DNA of 64,000 nucleotides from contig CP104974.1 in assembly GCA_025452255.1 (NCBI GenBank), positions 62,001-126,000 of the forward strand, written 5' to 3'. Of this stretch, positions 59,123-64,000 are shown piece by piece. Each line of letters opens with the position of its first letter. Within the stretch, counting starts at the first letter, position 1. This stretch comes from Devosia sp. A8/3-2 (GTDB lineage Bacteria; Pseudomonadota; Alphaproteobacteria; Rhizobiales; Devosiaceae). The notes under the pieces were generated by a model, which had not been told where the DNA came from, searched no databases, and worked only from the letters and a program-made list of their open reading frames with translations. A program made the translations under genes and the position numbers.

Positions 59123-60127
59123 TTAGAGCGGGCAGGTCGAGTCGGTGGTGTAGTCGTGGACCGCAATCTCGCCGGCGATGATCTTGGCCTTGTAGTCTTC
59201 GGCGGCGGCGATCATTTCGGGGGTGAGCAGGGCCTTGTTATTGTCATCGACGGAGTAGCCGACGCCGTCTTCGGCCAGACCCATAATGGTGAGGCCGGGC
59301 TTGAAGGTGGCATCGTCGGCAGCTTCGGTCAGCGCGGTCTTGACCGCATTGTCGACTGCGCTTGACCATGGAGGTCAGCACCGAGCCGGGCTGCAGATAG
59401 TTCTGGTTGGAATCGACACCGATGGAGAACTTGCCGGCATCCTTCATGGCCTGCAGCACGCCCAGACCCGAACTGCCAGCGGCGGCGAAGATCACGTCGG
59501 CGCCGGCATCAACGCCAGCCTTGGCCAGTTCACCGGCGGTGACCGGATCATTCCGGGCGGCGGGTGTGGTGCCGGTGTAGTTTTCGATCAGCTTGATGTC
59601 GGGATTGGCAGCCTTGGCGCCCCGGGCATAGCCGCAATAGAATTTGTGGATCAGCGGAACGTCCATACCACCGATAAAGCCGACCGTGCCGGTCTCCGAC
59701 TTCATGGCTGCGAGCACGCTGACGAGGTACGAGCCGGTATGCTCATCAAAAATGATCGACTGCACATTGGGCGCGTCCACGACGGTGTCGATCACGACGA
59801 AATTGGTGTCGGGGAATTCGGTGGCGACGGCGGTGAGCGCTGCGGTCCAGAGAAGCCGGCCATGACGATCGGATTGGCACCCTGACCGGCGAACCGGCGC
59901 AGGGCCTGCTCGCGTTGGGCATCGTTCTGCAGTTCGAGATCGAGGAAGGAGCCGCCGGTTTCCGTCTTCCGAGCCTCGGCGCCGTTATAGGCGGCTTCGT
60001 TGAACGACTTGTCGAACTTGCCGCCCAGATCGTAGATCACGGCCGGATCGGCGAGCGCTGCGCCGGTCAGCATGGCGCTCAGCGCGACACCACCTGCGAG
60101 GGCCTTGGTGAACATGTTGAATTTCAT
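59123..60127 (-). CDS. BMP-family nucleoside-binding protein
   Basis: Periplasmic binding protein of about 334 residues for purine or pyrimidine nucleosides. Signal peptide MKFNMFTKALAGGVALSAML to GAALA; mature start DPAVIYDLGGKFDKSFNEAA, the BMP signature. Later VGFIGGMDVPLIHKFYCGY and VIFAAAGSSGLGVLQAMKD. Breaks near 59840 and 59365; ends DYTTDSTCPL. First gene of the uptake and salvage run; promoter expected within 60128-60323. Confidence 0.9.
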
Positions 60128-60230
60128 GAATAGTCTCCCTGTCTCGCACATGGGCGATGGCGCTTGCAGCCAACGGACAATCCCTGTGCGCTAAAGGGAT
60201 ACAATCGTGCAAATGACCTGCCCGCAAGAG

Positions 60231-60250
60231 GGAAAAAGGCAATTTTTTCC
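60231..60250. promoter_or_regulatory. Palindrome upstream of the nucleoside uptake genes
   Basis: GGAAAAA and TTTTTCC form 7-base inverted arms around GGCAAT in the 196-base gap before the BMP gene, about 105 bases from its start. It could be an operator for the salvage cluster or the terminator of the small gene at 60324, since a T-run follows on either strand. No regulator gene is nearby. Confidence 0.3.
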
Positions 60251-60323
60251 GATTGGTCAAAATTTGGGCGCATAGTCCACAGGCTAGGCGGCACGGGGGA
60301 TTTTGCCCTGTGCGGGTGGCGCG

Positions 60324-60447
60324 CTAGCCGGGGTTCAGCAGGGAGGCGAACAGGTCGGCCGAGGTTGAGATCGGCATAAAGCACCGCCAAGACGGCAAGC
60401 GCAGCGATGGCGAACAGAGCAAGCGTGTCACGGGTGGGGGCGGTCAT
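60324..60447 (-). CDS. Small membrane peptide, hypothetical
   Basis: Not recognised. About 41 residues: MTAPTRDTLALFAIAALAVL, AVLYADLNL, then after a break near 60360 SADLFASLLNPG and a TAG. One hydrophobic segment. In the unrepaired frame it would run 107 residues through the BMP promoter region, which is unlikely. Weakly supported. Confidence 0.35.
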
Positions 60448-60557
60448 GGTTACTGTTTGGTTGGCATTTGAGGGACTTTGTTAGTCCTTCAGTAACCCGG
60501 AAACGCGCCGACGATTGTGATGGTTTTGCGGCAGACGACTGTGTGGTTAGGGATGGG

Positions 60558-61032
60558 TTAAGGCGCCCATTCCAGCGGCAGTGGAGTGACCTTGGCCCCC
60601 ATGGCGGCACCAGAAACGCTCGAAGAAGCCATCGATGACCTTCTGGGCGGAATTGCCGATAATGGCCTTGCCCAGTTTCATGATCTGGCCGGAGGCGCCG
60701 CCCTCGGCGGAAAAGACCAGATCAGTTTCATCCCCGGCGTCGCTCAGCACGATATCAGCAGCGCCTTCGGCCGGGCCCAATAGACCACCCTTACCCTTGC
60801 CGGTGAGGGTGTAGCTTTTGGATGGCATGATATTGGATAGGGTCAGCCCGCCCTTGAAGACGGGGTGGATGACGCCGAGGTTGACCTTGATCTCGAGATC
60901 GAGCGTGTTTTCGCCCGACCAGTCGATTTTGTGGCAGCCGGGAATGGCCGCCTTGAGCATGGCCGTATCGTTGAGCGCTTCCCAGACCTCGTGCCGGGGC
61001 GCGGCGATGATATAGTGGCCGCCAAAATCCAT
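60558..61032 (-). CDS. CoxG/SRPBCC family protein
   Basis: About 157 residues. START-like lipid-binding fold of the CoxG subgroup: MDFGGHYIIAAPRHEVWEAL, MLKAAIPGCHKIDWSGE, LDLEIKVNLGVIHPVFKGG and TLTGKGKGGLLGPAEGAADI. Characterised CoxG anchors carbon monoxide dehydrogenase to the membrane; many members are orphans, as here with no cox genes near. A break near 60605 gives the end GAAMGAKVTPLPLEWAP. ATG 61032. Confidence 0.78.
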
Positions 61033-61270
61033 TATTGCACTCCCGCCGGAGGGGATGAGCCGGCCGCCCCATTGTGGCCTGAATGCCCATAGAAACAAAT
61101 ACTTGCCAGCATGGTGGCCCTGCTCCTTAACGTGCGGCTTTTTCGCACCAATATGGCCTAAATAGTTGTGTCGCAGTTGTGTGGCAATTGTCATCGCGCA
61201 GCGCAGGGTCAATCTATGACCTGAAGGCACGCATTCCGCCGCATCGGCGTCAGATCACGGGGAGCAATAA

Positions 61271-62474
61271 ATGGCCAACGAAGTCACCAACGCAGCCGCC
61301 ACTCTTACCGAAAAGCCACTGCAATATCTGGATAAAGCGGTCAGCGCGATCCGTGACACAGGCATCTGGCCCGAACAGCAGGGCGAGCAACCCATCACGG
61401 GTCTATTGAGCCAGATCACCGAGCTGGATGAAACCCGCGTGGTGCTGATCGGCCGCACGCTGAGCCGAGCGAGCGCCTTCAACGAAGTGGTGCGCGAGCA
61501 GATCGCCGCCATGAAGATCGGCGAGCGCTATGAAGAGATCACCAAGGGGTTCGACTCCATTCGCGACGATGCCAAGGGCATGGTCGACCAGCTTTCCGAC
61601 AACAAGATCGACCTGCTGGAGCGCGCCTCCAATGTGTGGATGAAGGTCAGCCGCGGCGATATCGCCCAGCGCTTCAACAAGATCCGCGACATTTACCTCG
61701 ACGTCACCAAGGACACCAAGGACCAGATCGACCGCGAGCAGACCATTCTGGAGGCCTATCGCGATTTTCGCGGTGCGCTCAAGCAATCCGAAGTGATGGC
61801 GCTCGAAGTGCTGGGCACCGCCGAAAAGCGGCTCGAAGAGAAAAAGAACATTCTGCAGACCGCCTCTTCGGCTGTTGCTGGCTATGCCGGTACGGCGCCG
61901 GCCGATCGGGCGCGGCTTGAAATGGATCGCGACGAAAGCTGCGCGACATGCAGAACGAGGAAAAGCGCTACCAGATCGCCAAGGACCTCTCGGACAATCT
62001 GACCATTTCCTACAATACGTCCGAAGTGGTGATGGCGCGGCTGATGCAGACCACCAATGCCAAGGAACGTGTCTATCAGCAGTCGATTTCATTCTTTTCG
62101 ACCAATGAGACCGTGCTGACCGCGCTTTCGGCTTCGTTCACTGGCATGTTCGGCCTGCATGAATCGACCGAAACGCTCAACGCGATGAAAGAAGGGATGA
62201 GCAAGAGCCTCGAAACCCTTTCCGAGATTGGCGACAAGGTGCAGGAAGAAGCCGTCAAGGCCGGCTACGGCCCCACGGTGCGCGCCGATGCGGTCAAAAA
62301 GCTGGTGGATTCAGTGGTCAATTTCCAGAAAAGAGCCGCACCATCATCAACGAGATGCGGATCGCCTCAACCAAGAATTCGGCGGAGATTCGCGATGCGG
62401 TCGAGGATGGCAAGCGGCGCCTGGCGGCTTTGGCTGCCGATGGCAATGCATTGCTGCTTGAAACCAAGAACTGA
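61271..62474 (+). CDS. Long helical coiled-coil protein (possibly TelA-like)
   Basis: Family not securely recognised. About 400 residues, almost all predicted helix, no signal peptide or membrane segment. Blocks: LLSQITELDETRVVLIGRTL, DSIRDDAKGMVDQLSDNKID, a middle DVTKDTKDQIDREQTILEAY and FRGALKQSEVMALEVLG, then KERVYQQSISFFSTNETVL and GMFGLHESTETLNAMKEGMS, ending in a heptad-rich tail to LLLETKN. The overall pattern recalls TelA/YceH tellurite-resistance proteins but the match is loose. Breaks near 61940 and 62325. ATG 61271 has GGGGAG upstream. First of a three-gene plus-strand cluster. Confidence 0.6.
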
Positions 62475-62506
62475 TACGGGGCCTGCCCCATAGGTGAGCT
62501 CAAGCC

Positions 62507-63445
62507 ATGAGTGACGTGACAGCGAAGCCCGCTGCGCCCCTCGATGAAGTGATGCTGGCGATGGATGTGGTGGATACACTGCGCCATCGTCAGGATCTGG
62601 CCACGCACGAAATCGACGGGATTACCCGCGAGGCGCAGCTCATCGACAAGTTGCGGGATATCTATCACCAACAGGGCATAGAAGTGCCCGACCATATCCT
62701 GAAAGAAGGCGTGGCGGCGCTGGCCGAGAGCCGGTTTGTCTATGATCCGCCCAAGCCGGGCTTTGGCGCGACGCTGGCCCGGCTCTATGTGGGCCGCAAG
62801 ACATGGGGCAAGCCGGCCATGGCCGTGCTGTTGGCCCCGGTGGTGCTGGGCATTGGCTATTTCGGCGTGTGGCGGCCCTATCAGGCCGGACAGGCCGACC
62901 GTGCCCGGGTGGAACTGGCCGAGGGCCTGCCGGCGCAAATGGACGGCCTCTACCAGACGATTTTCGAAGAAACCAAGGTGCAGACCGCCGTGGTGCAGGC
63001 CGAGGCGCTGCGCAGCCGCGGCAAGGCTTTTGCGGCCGAAGGCAATCGGGCTGGCGCCGAACAGGCGGTGACGGACCTCACCGCGCTGCGCGACAAGCTG
63101 CGCCAGCAATATACGCTGCGCGTCGTCAACCGGCCCGACGTGCAATCGGGCTTCTGGACCTTTCCCGAGGTCAATACCGACGCGACCAATTACTATGTCG
63201 TGGTGGAAGCGATCGATCCTTCCGGCAATGTGCTGAGCCTGCCCATTCTCAGCGAGGAGACCGGGCAGACCGAGACGGTCAATATCTGGGGCGTGCGCGT
63301 GCCGGAGGTTGTTTACAATGCGGTGGCCGCCGACAAGCGCGATGACGGCATTATCCAGACCAATGAAGTTGGCCGCAAGGCGGATGGTTTTCTCGAGGTG
63401 GAATATAACATGCCCGTTCTCGGCGGCGCGGTGACGGCGTGGTGA
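62507..63445 (+). CDS. Single-pass membrane protein, DUF6384-like
   Basis: 312 residues, intact. A cytoplasmic helical part (residues 1-100), one membrane segment (about 102-122, AMAVLLAPVVLGIGYFGVW), a coiled coil (AEALRSRGKAFAAEGNRAGA) and a strand-rich C-terminal domain, outside the membrane if the N-terminus is cytoplasmic: SGFWTFPEVNTDATNYYVVV and TVNIWGVRVPEVVYNAVA. I believe it belongs to DUF6384 but cannot confirm. ATG 62507 is 32 bases after the upstream stop. Confidence 0.65.
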   Translation: MSDVTAKPAAPLDEVMLAMDVVDTLRHRQDLATHEIDGITREAQLIDKLRDIYHQQGIEVPDHILKEGVAALAESRFVYDPPKPGFGATLARLYVGRKTWGKPAMAVLLAPVVLGIGYFGVWRPYQAGQADRARVELAEGLPAQMDGLYQTIFEETKVQTAVVQAEALRSRGKAFAAEGNRAGAEQAVTDLTALRDKLRQQYTLRVVNRPDVQSGFWTFPEVNTDATNYYVVVEAIDPSGNVLSLPILSEETGQTETVNIWGVRVPEVVYNAVAADKRDDGIIQTNEVGRKADGFLEVEYNMPVLGGAVTAW

Positions 63446-63449
63446 CGCG

Positions 63450-64000
63450 ATGAGCCTACGTGGACCCGAAGCCCCGGCCTCGCTCGATGAAGCCATGCGC
63501 GACATTCGTCGTGAAGAGGACGAGATTTCCAAACGCCCGGCCCGCTCGGGCGAGCGCGTCGGCAAGATCCGCGAGAGCGAAGCCGAACTGTTCCGCCAAT
63601 TGGCGCAATTGCAGGCTCGACCCCGCGGTGCAGGGCGAGCTGGACGGACGGATTTCGGCGGCGGAAGCCAAGGCGCGCGACATGCTCAAGGCCCATGCGC
63701 AGGATTTGAGCCGGGCCGAGCAGGCAGCGGCCGATATAGACGCTGTCCTAGCCAAGCTGACCGGCGACCGCGCCGTGGCGCTCAAGGAGCTGGAAGGGCA
63801 CCGGGCCGAGCTCAAGGCGCTGGGCGAGAAACTGTCGGCCACCATTGCCCAGGAACCGGCTTTTGCCGCCAAGCGGCAGGCGGCGCAGGAATTGGCCGAT
63901 ATTGCCAACCAATCCATGCGCAAGACCGAGCAGGCCGAGGCCGACCGCGAGAACAAGGGCAAGCCCTATCGCGACGATCCGCTGTTCATGTATCTGTGGG
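63450..64000 (+). CDS. Coiled-coil protein, truncated by the window edge
   Basis: Not recognised. ATG 63450 begins MSLRGPEAPASLDEAMRDIR, then a charged coiled coil (REEDEISKRPARSGERVGKI); after a break near 63615 it reads GRISAAEAKARDMLKAHAQ and AVALKELEGHRAELKALGEK, then PYRDDPLFMYLW at the right edge, the start of what looks like a longer, perhaps membrane-spanning part. Follows the previous stop at 63445 by 4 bases, so co-transcribed. Confidence 0.55.
   Translation, partial: MSLRGPEAPASLDEAMRDIRREEDEISKRPARSGERVGKIRESEAELFRQLAQLQARPRGAGRAGRTDFGGGSQGARHAQGPCAGFEPGRAGSGRYRRCPSQADRRPRRGAQGAGRAPGRAQGAGRETVGHHCPGTGFCRQAAGGAGIGRYCQPIHAQDRAGRGRPREQGQALSRRSAVHVSV

Noticed and set aside
60124..60447. 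107-residue protein upstream of the BMP gene
   Set aside because: Most of the frame runs through the AT-rich promoter region with no conserved sequence; a 41-residue membrane peptide is a better reading.
60558..61032. Carbon monoxide dehydrogenase locus
   Set aside because: Only a CoxG-like protein is present; no coxL, coxM or coxS genes are nearby.

Overview
The window is a piece of a GC-rich alphaproteobacterial chromosome, most likely Hyphomicrobiales and possibly Devosia or a relative. This is inferred from gene content and order (ffs-dnaX-ebfC-recR, def-fmt-truA facing dapE, dapD near dapE, pheA back to back with a cycM-type cytochrome) and from dispersed intergenic palindromes of the kind common in that order. 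No tRNA, rRNA, CRISPR array, insertion sequence or phage gene was seen. About two thirds of the genes, including housekeeping genes such as dnaX, fmt, truA, dapD and pheA, are broken by apparent one-base indels. Several are repaired by changing one base in a short homopolymer, so I treat them as sequence errors and annotate whole loci as CDS, giving approximate break positions.

Layout. 0.1-4.7 kb: a FAD disulfide oxidoreductase, an incomplete sugar ABC transporter (ATPase and permease) and a nitroreductase. 4.8-11 kb: a PQQ alcohol-oxidation locus with an export-type ABC pair, two periplasmic binding proteins, a cytochrome c and a quinoprotein dehydrogenase that carries the Asp-x-Asp motif of lanthanide-dependent enzymes but lacks the usual vicinal cysteines. 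11-16 kb: sthA, a LOG-family protein, a beta-propeller phytase and a DUF817 membrane protein. 15.8-30 kb: housekeeping genes (SRP RNA, dnaX, ebfC, recR, rmuC, def, fmt, truA, dapE, dapD, pheA) with a dienelactone hydrolase, a GFA-type protein and small membrane or secreted proteins of unknown role.

30-36 kb: a cycM-like cytochrome with an Ala/Glu/Pro tail, a hydroxyacid dehydrogenase, a YqaA-type membrane protein, a MarR-GNAT fusion with a palindromic operator candidate, and an M17 aminopeptidase. 35.4-46.6 kb: a tight-adherence (Tad/Flp) pilus locus: flp, cpaA, cpaB, cpaC, cpaE, cpaF, tadB and tadC on the minus strand, a convergent tadD, and a divergent plus-strand set with a stand-alone secretin-N-domain protein and two TadE-like pseudopilins. 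No cpaD lies in its usual place.

47.4-60.1 kb: a minus-strand nucleoside uptake and salvage cluster: BMP-type binding protein, ATPase and two permeases, then cdd, punA, deoC, a tandem-domain ALDH16-type aldehyde dehydrogenase, deoA, deoB and upp. Together they can import nucleosides, deaminate and phosphorolyse them, isomerise and cleave the (deoxy)ribose phosphate, oxidise the acetaldehyde and recover uracil.

60.3-64 kb: a small membrane peptide, a CoxG-like protein and, at the right edge, a three-gene helical/coiled-coil cluster of unknown function that continues past the window. The last of these and the PQQ locus are the best candidates for something not well described.
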